Positions 8,680-18,214 of a stretch of DNA of 64,000 nucleotides are shown piece after piece. The notes below the pieces were generated by a model, which worked only from the letters and a program-made list of their open reading frames with translations, was not told the DNA's origin and did not search any database. Source of the DNA: Opitutia bacterium (lineage in GTDB: Bacteria; Verrucomicrobiota; Verrucomicrobiia; Opitutales; UBA953); NCBI GenBank assembly GCA_947470855.1, contig CANIUQ010000004.1:1-64000 (forward strand), in the 5' to 3' direction. Positions within the stretch are counted from its first letter, which is position 1. Every line of letters starts with the position of its first letter. Made by a program: the position numbers and the translations under genes.

Positions 8680-9075
8680 TTAAACTTTCGGGGGTGGCAC
8701 AGGTACTTCTTGATTTAAGGTTTTCGGCTTAGCTCCTGCTTCAGCAGAAAAAGTAAAAGGTGTCGATGTTGGTAATTCTAAAACCAAAACAACGTCTGGT
8801 GCATAATCGGTCGCGGTTTTCGCTTTCAGCATTTCTGGCTTAGAGGCAGGCGACTGTTCGGTTGAATCGCGACCTTTCTTCGAAGCGGCGCAAAGCGGAC
8901 AAGGGGCGTCTTGAAGTGTTTTCGCAATCGCTGCGCCCACTGGCATCGAAGCGGCATTGGCTTTGGACATATTCACCCAAGCTACCACTTGCAAAAGATC
9001 CCAACAAATTCCTGAAGATGCCAACCAAGCCATGAGAGCGGCCCACGCCATCGACTGTTTCAGGAAGCGAAACAC
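8680..9075 (-). CDS. Small exported or membrane-anchored CxxC protein
   Basis: 131 residues from a GTG at 9075; an ATG eight codons in (9051) is an alternative. The N-terminus is hydrophobic (MAWAALMAWLASSGICWDLLQVVAWV), either a signal peptide or a membrane anchor. A CPLC motif (PCPLCAA) follows near residue 60, and the tail is low-complexity and Pro-rich, ending PVPPPKV. I do not recognise the family; CPLC resembles motifs in small envelope proteins linked to metal handling. It lies between queC (90 bases upstream) and the CPCGC barrel gene (130 bases downstream), all on one strand. It may be expressed with the barrel protein. Confidence 0.6.
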   Translation of the reverse strand: MFRFLKQSMAWAALMAWLASSGICWDLLQVVAWVNMSKANAASMPVGAAIAKTLQDAPCPLCAASKKGRDSTEQSPASKPEMLKAKTATDYAPDVVLVLELPTSTPFTFSAEAGAKPKTLNQEVPVPPPKV

Positions 9076-9165
9076 CTTAGCACTTTTAGGACAGATTTTT
9101 CGGAAAACAAGCCTACGAAAAGTGGTCTGCGAACTAATTAACTATCTAATAGCAGAGATAAGACG

Positions 9166-9825
9166 CTAAGCCAGATACTCCGTTGGATCAGCAACGCCTG
9201 CTTTGATAAAAGCCTCTTTGCGCTCAACACACGTACCGCATTTACCGCAGTGTTTGGCACCACCGACGTAGCAAGACCAAGTGAGGTGCAAGGGAACTTG
9301 GAGGCTGGCTCCGAGTTTTACGATTGCCGCTTTATCCATGCCAACAAAGGGCCGTTCTAGAGAAATCTCATGCCAATCCGCTAGGCGCATCGCCTGATCG
9401 AGAGCCTCGGCAAAAGCGGGACGACAGTCGGGGTAAATCGCATGATCACCGCCATGGGCACCGTAAGCCACCGACGAAGCACGTAAGGAAATTGCCCAAG
9501 CCGTTGCCACGGAAATCAGCAGCATATTGCGATTGGGGACCACCGTAGCCTTCATCGAAATTTCTTCGTAGTGTCCTTCGGGCACAGCCACTTTCGCATC
9601 AGTCAAAGCATTAGCACCAAACAAGGGAGACAGTGCACGCAAGTCGGCGACTTGGTGTTTAATTTTATAGAAATCAGCAATCTGTTTGGCGGCCTCAATT
9701 TCACGTCGGTGGCGCTGTCCATAATCAACACTTAGCGCAAAAACTTCGCGTCCCTCGGCTAAGAGTTTGCCGAGCAAAACCGTGGAGTCGATTCCTCCTG
9801 AATGAATAAGCACCGTGCGCTGCAT
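9166..9825 (-). CDS. queC: 7-cyano-7-deazaguanine synthase
   Basis: 219 residues from ATG at 9825; the frame also has a TTG one codon earlier. The PP-loop SGGIDS (9-14) binds ATP. The C-terminal zinc site is the four-Cys cluster in CYVGGAKHCGKCGTC. QueC adenylates the 7-carboxy group of CDG and converts it to the nitrile preQ0. It completes the queD-queE-queC set in this window but is the last gene of galE-HIT-ybeY-queC (41 bases after ybeY) rather than being next to queDE. Confidence 0.95.
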   Translation of the reverse strand: MQRTVLIHSGGIDSTVLLGKLLAEGREVFALSVDYGQRHRREIEAAKQIADFYKIKHQVADLRALSPLFGANALTDAKVAVPEGHYEEISMKATVVPNRNMLLISVATAWAISLRASSVAYGAHGGDHAIYPDCRPAFAEALDQAMRLADWHEISLERPFVGMDKAAIVKLGASLQVPLHLTWSCYVGGAKHCGKCGTCVERKEAFIKAGVADPTEYLA

Positions 9826-9866
9826 CAAACAGAGATAAAGTTGGAAACCGAAAAAGAGCGAGAAAG

Positions 9867-10343
9867 TTAATCCAGGACTTTAACTTTTTGCCGATGGCAG
9901 TCGAGATGGGCTAAGGCTTCCGCCTCGGCCTGACGCATCTGTTTCGACTGCGCCACAGTGTGATCACGCAAACCAGACAAGTGTAGCCAACCGTGAACTA
10001 AATAAAGTGTCACTTCCCTCTCCAAGGTTAGTTTATGTTCACGAGCTGCTCTCTTGGCTTGATCAAGATTAATACAAATCTCTCCGGCAAAAGGCTCTAA
10101 GGGATGATCCTCCCCGACAAAGGTAATCACATCCGTCACCGAAGCATCATCCATAAACTCGCGATGCAATCGTTTGATTTCGCGATCATCAACGAAGACG
10201 ATGGAAAGATTACCCAACGGACAACGGAAGGTGGATAAACCCTCTAAACAGGCGATGGATTTTTGTACACTCGCCGTGGAAATACGATAACGCGGATGAT
10301 GAACCGCCACCTCCACAACTCGAGCTTTTCGCGAACTCATCAT
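9867..10343 (-). CDS. ybeY: Endoribonuclease YbeY (rRNA maturation factor)
   Basis: 158 residues. The start is ATG at 10343, directly abutting the HIT gene stop (a second ATG follows at 10340). The zinc motif HGWLHLSGLRDH (117-128) is the family HGxLHLxGxDH with one extra residue before the last histidine. Upstream DVITFV and GEICIN are also family hallmarks. YbeY is a single-strand endoribonuclease needed for 16S rRNA 3'-end processing and ribosome quality control. Neighbouring genes overlap or abut, indicating one transcript with galE, HIT and queC. Confidence 0.93.
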   Translation of the reverse strand: MMSSRKARVVEVAVHHPRYRISTASVQKSIACLEGLSTFRCPLGNLSIVFVDDREIKRLHREFMDDASVTDVITFVGEDHPLEPFAGEICINLDQAKRAAREHKLTLEREVTLYLVHGWLHLSGLRDHTVAQSKQMRQAEAEALAHLDCHRQKVKVLD

Positions 10344-10850
10344 CTAGGATTTGCTCGAAAGTGCGGCAAACTCTGGTTGCAAACGTTCCCAAATATCCGT
10401 CAGGGCTTGAGGCAGAATATGTGTGTCGGCGATGACAGGCATAAAGTTATGATCCCCCTCCCACCGAGGAACGATATGAAAATGAAGGTGGGCAGGTATG
10501 CCAGCTCCAGCGGGGCGACCGATATTGAGCCCCATGTTGAATCCCGCTGGTTTCATTACTTTCGTTAAAACGCTCTGACAGAGAATAATCGTATCCATCA
10601 GCTCTGCGCGTTCGGCAGCATCGCACTCCGCTAATTGTGCCACCTGCCGATTGGGTAAAATCATCAGGTGTCCTGGATTGTAAGGAGAGTTGTTTAAAAT
10701 CACAAAACAACGCGGCCCGCGGTAAACAATGAGCGAGGCCCGATCATCGTTGGCTGCGAGTAAATCGGCAAAGGGCGTATCACTGAGAGGCTTATCTTTT
10801 CGAGAAAGAATGTATTGTATACGCCAATAGGGATGAAGGTGTTCGGCCAT
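10344..10850 (-). CDS. HIT-domain protein (AP4A phosphorylase-like)
   Basis: 168 residues, ATG start. The histidine-triad motif HLHFHIVPRW is in the C-terminal half, preceded by NNSPYNPGHLMILP, the substrate-pocket region of HIT hydrolases. Length and the longer C-terminal tail resemble the Ap4A phosphorylase-like branch rather than short HinT. It likely hydrolyses or phosphorolyses dinucleotide polyphosphates or AMP derivatives; substrate unproven. It starts two bases after galE ends and abuts ybeY. A second, HinT-like protein is encoded at 16356-16703. Confidence 0.9.
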   Translation of the reverse strand: MAEHLHPYWRIQYILSRKDKPLSDTPFADLLAANDDRASLIVYRGPRCFVILNNSPYNPGHLMILPNRQVAQLAECDAAERAELMDTIILCQSVLTKVMKPAGFNMGLNIGRPAGAGIPAHLHFHIVPRWEGDHNFMPVIADTHILPQALTDIWERLQPEFAALSSKS

Positions 10851-10852
10851 CG

Positions 10853-11845
10853 TTACTTGGTGGCAAAGCCACGGGGGTGAGTAGTATGCCAGCGCAGAGC
10901 AGTGGCAATAATACTATCGAGAGTTTCGTATTTTGGCTTCCAACCCAACTCCGCACGCGCCTTGGATGCATCAGCGTAGAGTGCAGGAGGGTCGCCTTCA
11001 CGACGCTCGACATACTCCCGTGGAACGTGACGACCAGTCAGTCTTTCAATGCTATGAATGACCTCATCGACTGAGTAAGGCTTGCCTACGCCGAGATTAT
11101 AAAAAAGTGCCGTACCAGGTTTATCCAATCGAGAGAAAACAGCGATATGCGCAGCCGATAAGTCATCCACGTGAATATAATCTCTAAGGCAAGTACCATC
11201 GGGAGTTGGATAATCTTTACCGAAAACTTTTAAGGGGGGACGTCGACCGAGAGCGGCGGCAATCGCCAGAGGGATTAAGTGGGTTTCGGGAGAATGATCT
11301 TCTCCAATGGCTCCATCGAGCGAAGCTCCCGCGGCATTAAAATAGCGAAAGGCGGCAAAGGCGATTTTACCAGCAGCCGCGAGCTCTTTTAATTTATTTT
11401 CTACCTCCAATTTATTCTCGCCGTAGGGATTGATGGGCTTCTTGGGTAAATCTTCGGTCATCGGCATTTTTTCCGGTAGACCAAAAATGGCGCAGGTGCT
11501 GGAAAAAACAAAACGCTTAACCCCTTCGGCCTGCATCGCATCGAGCAGAGCGAATGCTCGAATCACATTATTATCACGATAACGCTCAGGTTGATGCACC
11601 GATTCACCCACATTGATGAGAGCGGCAAAATGCATCACACAGTCAATTTTGTGTTCACGTAGCGCTTGGCGCACCCGAGGTGTGTCGGCCATATCTGCCT
11701 CTACCAAAGTCACACTTGGTGGAATAGTCTCACGATGACCATAAGAAAGGTTATCGAGAACGACAACTTGGTGTCCGGCGGCTAAAACCTGCCTCACACA
11801 ATGACTCCCGATATAACCAGCTCCGCCGACGACCAAAATGTTCAT
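10853..11845 (-). CDS. galE: UDP-glucose 4-epimerase
   Basis: 330 residues from ATG at 11845; a TTG at 11863 is in frame but the ATG gives the standard MNILVVGGAGYIGSH start. The Rossmann glycine motif is GGAGYIGSH (7-15). The catalytic Ser/Thr region is SSTCAIFG (116-122), and Tyr141 and Lys145 form YxxxK in PYGENK. GalE interconverts UDP-glucose and UDP-galactose for cell-envelope sugars. First gene of galE-HIT-ybeY-queC and divergent from leuS, sharing a 107-base intergenic region. Confidence 0.94.
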   Translation of the reverse strand: MNILVVGGAGYIGSHCVRQVLAAGHQVVVLDNLSYGHRETIPPSVTLVEADMADTPRVRQALREHKIDCVMHFAALINVGESVHQPERYRDNNVIRAFALLDAMQAEGVKRFVFSSTCAIFGLPEKMPMTEDLPKKPINPYGENKLEVENKLKELAAAGKIAFAAFRYFNAAGASLDGAIGEDHSPETHLIPLAIAAALGRRPPLKVFGKDYPTPDGTCLRDYIHVDDLSAAHIAVFSRLDKPGTALFYNLGVGKPYSVDEVIHSIERLTGRHVPREYVERREGDPPALYADASKARAELGWKPKYETLDSIIATALRWHTTHPRGFATK

Positions 11846-11952
11846 GATGGCAAATAACCCCAATCACGCCACCAAGGCAAGCGGGATAGGCCTCCTTTAG
11901 CCTCTCCAAATCCTTGCCACCTTGGCCACAACTCTCCTATCTCCAAACATCC

Positions 11953-14550
11953 ATGGAACAACCCTCCGGAACTTATAACTTTACTGCCTTTGAAGAAAAA
12001 TGGCAGGCTGCTTGGAAGCAGCAGGGAACTTTTCGCACTGAACCCATCCAATGCGGTAAGCCAAAATATTATGTTCTCGATATGTTCCCCTACCCTTCGG
12101 GTGCGGGACTGCACATTGGACACCCCGAAGGTTATACCGCCTCCGACATTTTAGGACGTTATAAAAAGGCGAATGGCTTCAATGTTCTTCACCCCATGGG
12201 TTGGGATGCCTTTGGTTTGCCCGCTGAACAGCACGCTATCGCCACAGGCGAACACCCCGCCGTCCAAACCCAACGCAACATCGACAACTTCCGTCGTCAG
12301 TTACAGATGCTAGGCTTTGGTATCGATTGGGATCGTGAAATTTCCACGACCGATGCCGATTACTTCCGCTGGACGCAGTGGATTTTCTTAAAACTTTTCC
12401 AAAATGGTTTAGCTTATGTTTCTGAAAAACCAGTTTGGTTCTGTCCTGAACTCGGTACCGTCCTCGCCAATGAAGAAGTTTTAAACACTGAGGAAGGTCC
12501 TCGTTCTGAACGTGGCAATCACCCTGTAGAACGCCGTCCGATTCGCCAGTGGGTTCTCAAAATCACCGCTTACGCCGATAAATTGATTGATGGACTCGAT
12601 GCTCTGGATTGGCCCGATTCGACCAAGCGTTTGCAAAAAAACTGGATTGGTAAATCCGAGGGAGCTGAAGTTGTTTTCGCGGTTGATGGTCTCAATGAAA
12701 AATTAACGGTTTTCACCACGCGTCCCGACACTCTTTTTGGGGCGACTTACATGGTGATTGCACCTGAACATCCACTCTTAGAAAAAATCACCTCGGCTGA
12801 TCAGAAAGCGAGTGTCGAAGCCTATGTCTCAAAGGTAAAAAATAAGTCGGACCTAGAGCGTACCGATTTAGCTAAAGAAAAATCAGGTGTGTTTACGGGT
12901 GCTTATGCGATTAACCCCGTTAACGGAGTCAAAATCCCGATTTGGACCGCTGATTATGTTCTCATGGGTTATGGAACCGGAGCGATTATGGCGGTGCCTG
13001 CGCATGATACGCGTGACTGGGAATTTGCTAAGCAGTATTCATTGCCGATTATTCAAGTGGTCGACTCCACTGAGCTCATTGATGTCACAACACAGCCCTG
13101 GATTGGGGATGGTCCGATGGTTAATTCGGGCGCCTATAATGGTTTACGTGCCTCTGAAGCGAAAAAACGCATGACGGCGGATTTAGCCGCTAAAAATCAG
13201 GGTAAATTTGCTGTTAACTTTAAACTGCGTGACTGGCTCTTCTCTCGTCAACGCTACTGGGGCGAGCCCTTCCCTATTCTCTGGGTCTCTCGTGAAGATT
13301 ATGCGAAGATTCCGGCCAAAGCAGCCGTACGTGAATTCTTACCGGCCGAGCCAGTCACGTGTCAGATGAATCAAAAAGAATACTGTGCTGTTCCTCTGAC
13401 TGAAAAACAACTTCCCCTCACTTTACCAAAAGTAAAATCCTATAAACCCTCTCCCACGGGTGACTCACCGCTTTCGAAAGAAGTCGAATGGACAGAAGTC
13501 TGGTTGAATTTAGAAACGGGTGAAACGGTTTCACAAACTCAAGCGCAACCTGGAGCTCAATGGGTCAAAGCTTCACGTGAAACCAATACCATGCCACAAT
13601 GGGCTGGCTCATGCTGGTATTACCTGCGTTATTTGGATCCTCACAATGCTCAGGCCATTGCCTCCCCTGAAGCATTAAACTATTGGGGCTGTCCCGATTT
13701 TTATATCGGCGGTGCAGAACATGCGGTGCTCCACTTGCTCTATGCCCGCTTCTGGCATCGTTTCCTCTACGACATCAAAGTTCTGCCTAACCCTGAGCCT
13801 TTCCAAAAACTTTTCCACCAAGGTTTAATCTTAGGTGAAGACGGTGAAAAAATGTCCAAGAGCCGCGGTAACGTGGTTAACCCCGACGCCATCGTCAAAG
13901 ATCACGGAACCGATGCCTTGCGCCTATACCTAATGTTCTTAGGCCCTCTCGAAGCAGCCAAACCGTGGAACACCGATGGTATTGCTGGTATCACGCGTTT
14001 CTTAAGACGACTCTGGCGATTGGCCATCAACGAAGAAAAAGGGACTCTGGCGGCCAAGATTGTTTCAGATGGCAAAGAGCCCGAAGAACTCGTGCGCGAG
14101 TTGCATCGCACCATTCAAAAAGTCAGCAAAGACATCGAGACTTTGCAGTTCAACACCGCTATTTCGCAGTTAATGATTTTAATGAATGCCGCTGAAAAAG
14201 CGCATACTATTCATCGTTCAACGTTGGAAAGTTTTGTAAAATTGGTCGCTCCCTTCGCTCCGCACCTTTGCGAAGAAATCTGGTCCCGCCTAGGTTATAA
14301 AGAAAGCATTTCATTGGCAGGGTGGCCCAGTTTTGACCCCGCTAAACTGGTTGAATCCGTCGTTGAAGTGGTCTTCCAGGTTAATGGCAAAGTGCGATCC
14401 ACCATGAAAGTCGCGAAAGATACTTCTAAAGAAGAGTTACTGGCTTTAGCTAAAGCCGATTTGGCGGTACAAAAATTCATCGATGGAAAACCCATCGTCA
14501 AAGAAATCGTTGTGCCCGGCAAATTGGTGAACCTGGTCGTCGCAGGCTAA
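11953..14550 (+). CDS. leuS: Leucyl-tRNA synthetase
   Basis: 865 residues from ATG at 11953; the frame also extends to a TTG at 11914, but [10 protein letters not shown] aligns with usual starts. Class I signatures are HIGH (54-57, in [10 protein letters not shown]) and KMSKS (633-637, followed by RGN). The CP1 editing domain lies between, with [12 protein letters not shown] and [12 protein letters not shown] for hydrolysis of misacylated tRNA. The C-terminal anticodon-binding and C-terminal domains are complete. It charges tRNA-Leu in the cytoplasm. It converges with alr, with two bases between stop codons. Confidence 0.97.
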   Translation: MEQPSGTYNFTAFEEKWQAAWKQQGTFRTEPIQCGKPKYYVLDMFPYPSGAGLHIGHPEGYTASDILGRYKKANGFNVLHPMGWDAFGLPAEQHAIATGEHPAVQTQRNIDNFRRQLQMLGFGIDWDREISTTDADYFRWTQWIFLKLFQNGLAYVSEKPVWFCPELGTVLANEEVLNTEEGPRSERGNHPVERRPIRQWVLKITAYADKLIDGLDALDWPDSTKRLQKNWIGKSEGAEVVFAVDGLNEKLTVFTTRPDTLFGATYMVIAPEHPLLEKITSADQKASVEAYVSKVKNKSDLERTDLAKEKSGVFTGAYAINPVNGVKIPIWTADYVLMGYGTGAIMAVPAHDTRDWEFAKQYSLPIIQVVDSTELIDVTTQPWIGDGPMVNSGAYNGLRASEAKKRMTADLAAKNQGKFAVNFKLRDWLFSRQRYWGEPFPILWVSREDYAKIPAKAAVREFLPAEPVTCQMNQKEYCAVPLTEKQLPLTLPKVKSYKPSPTGDSPLSKEVEWTEVWLNLETGETVSQTQAQPGAQWVKASRETNTMPQWAGSCWYYLRYLDPHNAQAIASPEALNYWGCPDFYIGGAEHAVLHLLYARFWHRFLYDIKVLPNPEPFQKLFHQGLILGEDGEKMSKSRGNVVNPDAIVKDHGTDALRLYLMFLGPLEAAKPWNTDGIAGITRFLRRLWRLAINEEKGTLAAKIVSDGKEPEELVRELHRTIQKVSKDIETLQFNTAISQLMILMNAAEKAHTIHRSTLESFVKLVAPFAPHLCEEIWSRLGYKESISLAGWPSFDPAKLVESVVEVVFQVNGKVRSTMKVAKDTSKEELLALAKADLAVQKFIDGKPIVKEIVVPGKLVNLVVAG

Positions 14551-14552
14551 TC

Positions 14553-15695
14553 CTAAGTGCGGTCAGAAAGGTAGACTCTTTGCACACGTTGTGTCAGTGT
14601 GCAAAGTGCCTCCCAGGGAATGCAATCAGCCCAATGACAGAACTCCGTTACGGTAATGCAGTCATTACCCTGTGCGCCTAGAATCGTGGCTTGGTCACCC
14701 GCAACCACTTCGGGCAAGTCGGTCACATCAACCACCGTTTGATCCATACTAACGCGACCTAAAATCGGACAGCGTTGACCACGAATCAGAAATTGTCCGC
14801 GATTACTCGCAGCGGTCGGAACGCCATCACCATAACCGACGGCCACGACGGCAACACGCGAATCGCGAGTAATGACTTTGGTGCGATTGTAACCAATCGC
14901 CGTTCCAGCAGGAAGTGATTTAACTAACACCACTCGCGAGTGAAAGGAGAGGACTGGATCGGGACGGAGACTTGCCAAAAACGATCCCGTTGAAGGAGGT
15001 AGACCGTATTGCATTAATCCAATGCGAACCGCATTGAAAGGCGAGGCGCTGGAAAAGGTTTCCAGCCCAGCGCTATTATCGGCGTGGATTAACAAGGACT
15101 CGCGTTTCTGTGCAGGAATTTTTTCAACTAATTCTAAAAAGAGATTACGCTGTTGAGCGGTGTAATCGTTATCTTTATCGGCATCGGAGAAATGAGTGTA
15201 AACCCCGCGCCAGTCGAGAGATTTGGCACTCAAAACTTTTGCAAAAAGCTCGGTAGCCTCGGTGTGCCAAACGCCCGATCTCCCCATTCCCGTATCGACC
15301 TTAATATGTACCCGGGCTTGCGTTTTATGAGTCTGAGCAAATTCCGCTACCGCTTCAGCTTCGGCTAAAGAATTCAATGTAATATCTAAACCTAAAGTGA
15401 CGGCTCGCGGAACTTCGCTTGGCAACGTTGGACTGAGTAAAAGAATATCGGCATCGTGACCAATTTCTCGAAGTCGAGTCGCCTCATGCACATTGGCGAC
15501 CGCAAAGGTATGAACCCCAGCTTGCAGAAGGCGTGTGACCACCTCGGGCATACCATGACCATAGGCGTCGGCTTTAACCACCGCTACATACTGAACATGA
15601 GCTGGTAAGGCTTGTTTAATCCGACCGACATTACGATCCAGAGCGGGAAGATCGACTTCCGCCCAGGCACGTGAGAGATGTCCAGAAGGGCTCAT
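14553..15695 (-). CDS. alr: Alanine racemase
   Basis: 380 residues; ATG at 15695 overlaps the tsaB stop by 4 bases (ATGA). The PLP lysine is Lys41 in VVKADAYGHG, and the second catalytic residue is the Tyr of GYNRT. VSMDQTVVDVTD near the C-terminus is the conserved dimer/active-site loop. It provides D-alanine for peptidoglycan. It is the last gene of the pabA-nrdR-unknown-HIT-tsaB-alr operon. The Alr/TsaB pairing also occurs in other bacteria. Confidence 0.95.
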   Translation of the reverse strand: MSPSGHLSRAWAEVDLPALDRNVGRIKQALPAHVQYVAVVKADAYGHGMPEVVTRLLQAGVHTFAVANVHEATRLREIGHDADILLLSPTLPSEVPRAVTLGLDITLNSLAEAEAVAEFAQTHKTQARVHIKVDTGMGRSGVWHTEATELFAKVLSAKSLDWRGVYTHFSDADKDNDYTAQQRNLFLELVEKIPAQKRESLLIHADNSAGLETFSSASPFNAVRIGLMQYGLPPSTGSFLASLRPDPVLSFHSRVVLVKSLPAGTAIGYNRTKVITRDSRVAVVAVGYGDGVPTAASNRGQFLIRGQRCPILGRVSMDQTVVDVTDLPEVVAGDQATILGAQGNDCITVTEFCHWADCIPWEALCTLTQRVQRVYLSDRT

Positions 15696-16354
15696 GAATT
15701 TCTACGATGTCGTTCGCCTGACCACGTTGCATAATCAGTGGCCGCATTCAATGCATCAGGTTTGGGCTCGAGACGCAAAGAATTACCCTGCGCAATAATC
15801 GAAGGTAAATCAGGCCAAACTGGGGCACAGAGTTCGCTTTCGGCAAAGACTGTTTGGGCCGATTCCGAAGTGACAAAGAGAGGCATTTTTTCGGCTTTTA
15901 CTTCTTCGACTGAAAGTTCCTTCTGCCAAACAATCGGTGATTGGCTGAGAGGATTGACGTGAATGGCGTGCCAGCGTTTCATTCGCGATTCGGTCAAAGC
16001 GAGGAATGGCTTAGTACAACCACCTCGTTGAAGGATGACTTGAGCCAAAACGGGCAGCGTTTCCCAAACGTAAATGGGGCGTGTTTCGAGGGCTGACCAG
16101 GTACGTACTGCCAGCGCCGTAATACGAATACCCAGCATCGATCCTGGGCCAACACAGAGAGCAAACGATCGTATATCACTCAAAGACAATCGTGCCTCTT
16201 GTAGTGCCTTTTCTGTTGCCTGCCACAGGCCTTCGAGGGCGCCTTCTTCAGCGCTGGCATGAGATAGCCAACTCTGATTCTTGTAGACACCGACATCGAT
16301 TCCGCGACGAGCGGAACCATCGATGACGAGACAAGGTTCGGGAGGAAGATTCAT
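15692..16354 (-). CDS. tsaB: tRNA t6A37 biosynthesis protein TsaB
   Basis: 220 residues from ATG at 16354. The frame opens further upstream inside the HIT gene, but this start sits one base after the HIT stop. The ASKHA-fold features are the N-terminal CLVIDGSARRG and the signature LCVGPGSMLGIRITALAVRTW (equivalent to GPGSFTGLRIG), though Phe-Thr is replaced by Met-Leu. TsaB partners TsaD and TsaE to transfer the threonylcarbamoyl group to A37 of tRNA. It is less conserved than TsaD, so the assignment rests on this motif, the length and the operon context. Confidence 0.82.
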   Translation of the reverse strand: MNLPPEPCLVIDGSARRGIDVGVYKNQSWLSHASAEEGALEGLWQATEKALQEARLSLSDIRSFALCVGPGSMLGIRITALAVRTWSALETRPIYVWETLPVLAQVILQRGGCTKPFLALTESRMKRWHAIHVNPLSQSPIVWQKELSVEEVKAEKMPLFVTSESAQTVFAESELCAPVWPDLPSIIAQGNSLRLEPKPDALNAATDYATWSGERHRRNS

Positions 16355-16355
16355 C

Positions 16356-16703
16356 TCAACCAGGAGGCCAATGCATCGGACGGCCACCCAAGAGATGGAC
16401 GTGCAAATGAGGCACCGATTCCCCTCCCTCGGGTCCATTGTTAATCACTAACCGATAGCCACGTTGACAGGGCAATTGCTCGGCTAAACGACGTGCGGTA
16501 AGTAAAAGATGACCCAAGAGCGCCTGGTCTTCGATTGCACTTTCAGCGATGCGGGGAACAGGCTTACGGGGAACAATCAGAACATGCACGGGGGCTTGCG
16601 GAGCAATATCGTGAAAAGCGACGCAGAGCTCGTCTTGATGAATCAATTTAGCGGGGATTTCCCCATCGGCTATTTTTTGAAAGATTGTTTTCGCAGTTGT
16701 CAT
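16356..16703 (-). CDS. HinT-type histidine-triad nucleotide-binding protein
   Basis: 115 residues, ATG start. TIFQKIADGEIPA (6-18) is the classic HinT N-terminus, and the triad HLHVHLLGGRPMHWPPG closes the protein, including the Gly-Arg and Trp of HinT tails. HinT enzymes hydrolyse AMP-lysine and aminoacyl-adenylates. Six bases separate it from the preceding gene and one base from tsaB. Confidence 0.93.
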   Translation of the reverse strand: MTTAKTIFQKIADGEIPAKLIHQDELCVAFHDIAPQAPVHVLIVPRKPVPRIAESAIEDQALLGHLLLTARRLAEQLPCQRGYRLVINNGPEGGESVPHLHVHLLGGRPMHWPPG

Positions 16704-16709
16704 AGAAAA

Positions 16710-17186
16710 TCACAAAACCACGACTGTGACTCGCTGGTGATTCGTCAGTTTGGCGGCGAGGGCGTTAATCGCTTCGACGGCTTCATCGTAGGCCGTGCGA
16801 CTTTTTAAAGAACGCGAGCGTTGACCGTGGAGAAATTGATCCTGCAACCCAACCACCCAAAGCAAGACATCCGAAGCGTCTGCCACGGTGGCGAGCGCTG
16901 ACTGCATTCGGTCAGCCGCCCAAAGGGGATCAAAAGGGTCTGTACGATAATCCAAGACCGTAATGGTCGGTAGACTGTGTTCGGTCGCAAGAAGACGCAG
17001 CATTTGCGTAGCGGCTTGAGCTAACCCATGAGCATCTAGACCCGAAGCTGATTGCTCGTCGGCCTCAAACATACGCACCACCGCATCGATATCACGACGA
17101 AGTTGCGGGCCAGAACCCGCAAGACTTGCCAGCATCGCATTGAGCGTGCGCAAACGCGTCGGACGTAGAGGCGTCGCAGCCGTCAC
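16710..17186 (-). CDS. Unknown protein between nrdR and hinT-like gene
   Basis: 158 residues from GTG at 17186, overlapping the nrdR stop by four bases (GTGA), which supports the start. No membrane segment. The N-terminal half is helical (LRTLNAMLASLAG, ATQMLRLLATEH). The C-terminal half looks alpha/beta, with strands TITVLDYRT, DVLLWVVGL and RVTVVVL that could form a small Rossmann-like fold. I do not recognise the family. Translational coupling to nrdR suggests it is a real gene. It sits where nusB often follows nrdR, but it has none of the NusB sequence features. Confidence 0.7.
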   Translation of the reverse strand: MTAATPLRPTRLRTLNAMLASLAGSGPQLRRDIDAVVRMFEADEQSASGLDAHGLAQAATQMLRLLATEHSLPTITVLDYRTDPFDPLWAADRMQSALATVADASDVLLWVVGLQDQFLHGQRSRSLKSRTAYDEAVEAINALAAKLTNHQRVTVVVL

Positions 17187-17647
17187 GAGGATTTACCTCC
17201 CTTACGCAATTGGTCGATGGCTTTCGCTAACTCGTCGATATCGCGGAACTCACGGTAGACACTGGCAAAACGTACGTAGGCAATTTGATCCACCGACTGT
17301 AGGTGTTTCATGATTTCTTCGCCAATCGCACTCGAAGGTACTTCATCTTCGAATTTATTTTGTAAGGCTTCGACGACTTCAGAAATCAGAAGATTAATCC
17401 GCTCCACTTCGACAGGACGTTTGTCAGTAGCTTTACGAATACCCGACGCGATTTTTGAAATATCAAAATCTTCGCGAGCACCGTTGCGTTTAACTACCAC
17501 CAAACCTTCACGAATAATTTCTTCGACTGTACTAAAACGCGTCTCACACGCCAGGCACTGCCGACGACGGCGAATCGAATGGTTTCCCTTCCCGAGACGG
17601 GTTTCGAGAACCTTCGTATCTTCGTGATTACAGCGGGGGCAGAACAT
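17183..17647 (-). CDS. nrdR: Transcriptional repressor NrdR
   Basis: 154 residues, ATG start, the standard length. The N-terminal zinc ribbon uses C3, C6, C31 and C34 (MFCPRC, CLAC), with the signature RRRRQCLACETRFST. An ATP-cone domain spans about residues 49-139 (VVVKRNGAREDFD). NrdR senses ATP/dATP and represses ribonucleotide reductase genes by binding NrdR boxes. Three bases separate it from pabA and it overlaps the next gene. Confidence 0.97.
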   Translation of the reverse strand: MFCPRCNHEDTKVLETRLGKGNHSIRRRRQCLACETRFSTVEEIIREGLVVVKRNGAREDFDISKIASGIRKATDKRPVEVERINLLISEVVEALQNKFEDEVPSSAIGEEIMKHLQSVDQIAYVRFASVYREFRDIDELAKAIDQLRKGGKSS

Positions 17648-17650
17648 TGC

Positions 17651-18214
17651 TTAAAGGCGGAGGAAATTAGCTAATAAATCCAAACCATTCTGCGTTGCAA
17701 ATGACTCCGGGTGAAACTGTACACCCCAAATCGGCAATTCGCGATGGCGTAGGCCCATCACCAAACCGTCCTCGGTCCACGCCGTGATTTCGAGACAGGC
17801 AGGAAAGGTTTCCCGCTCTACCACCAACGAGTGGTAACGCGTCGCATGAAAGGGGTTTGGCAACCCACGAAAAAGGTCTTGGTTGTTATGAAAAACAGGA
17901 GAAGTTTTTCCGTGCATCAAATGAGGGGCGCGAATGACGCGTCCGCCATAGACATGGCCGATGGCTTGATGACCCAAACAAACGCCGAGCAAAGGTTTCT
18001 TTCCGGCAAAAGCTCGAATGATGTCACACGAAATTCCTGCCTCCACTGGCGAACAAGGGCCAGGAGAAATCATCACGCGATCAGGATTGAGCGCGAGTGC
18101 TTGTTCGACCGTGATTTGATCGTTACGAAAAACTTTTTGCTCTACACCCAACTGGCCAAAATATTGGACAAGGTTGTAGGTAAACGAATCGTAATTATCG
18201 ATAACGAGAAGCAC
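17651..18214 (-). CDS. pabA: Glutamine amidotransferase subunit of aminodeoxychorismate/anthranilate synthase
   Basis: 187 residues from GTG at 18214 ([14 protein letters not shown]). Class I amidotransferase: nucleophile Cys79 in GVCLGHQ, His168 and Glu170 in FHPES, and the TrpG/PabA motif PGPCSP. It supplies ammonia for p-aminobenzoate (folate) or anthranilate (tryptophan). The two roles cannot be told apart by sequence here; no pabB or trpE is in the window, and trpD is 30 kb away on its own. First gene of the six-gene operon to alr. Confidence 0.9.
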   Translation of the reverse strand: MLLVIDNYDSFTYNLVQYFGQLGVEQKVFRNDQITVEQALALNPDRVMISPGPCSPVEAGISCDIIRAFAGKKPLLGVCLGHQAIGHVYGGRVIRAPHLMHGKTSPVFHNNQDLFRGLPNPFHATRYHSLVVERETFPACLEITAWTEDGLVMGLRHRELPIWGVQFHPESFATQNGLDLLANFLRL

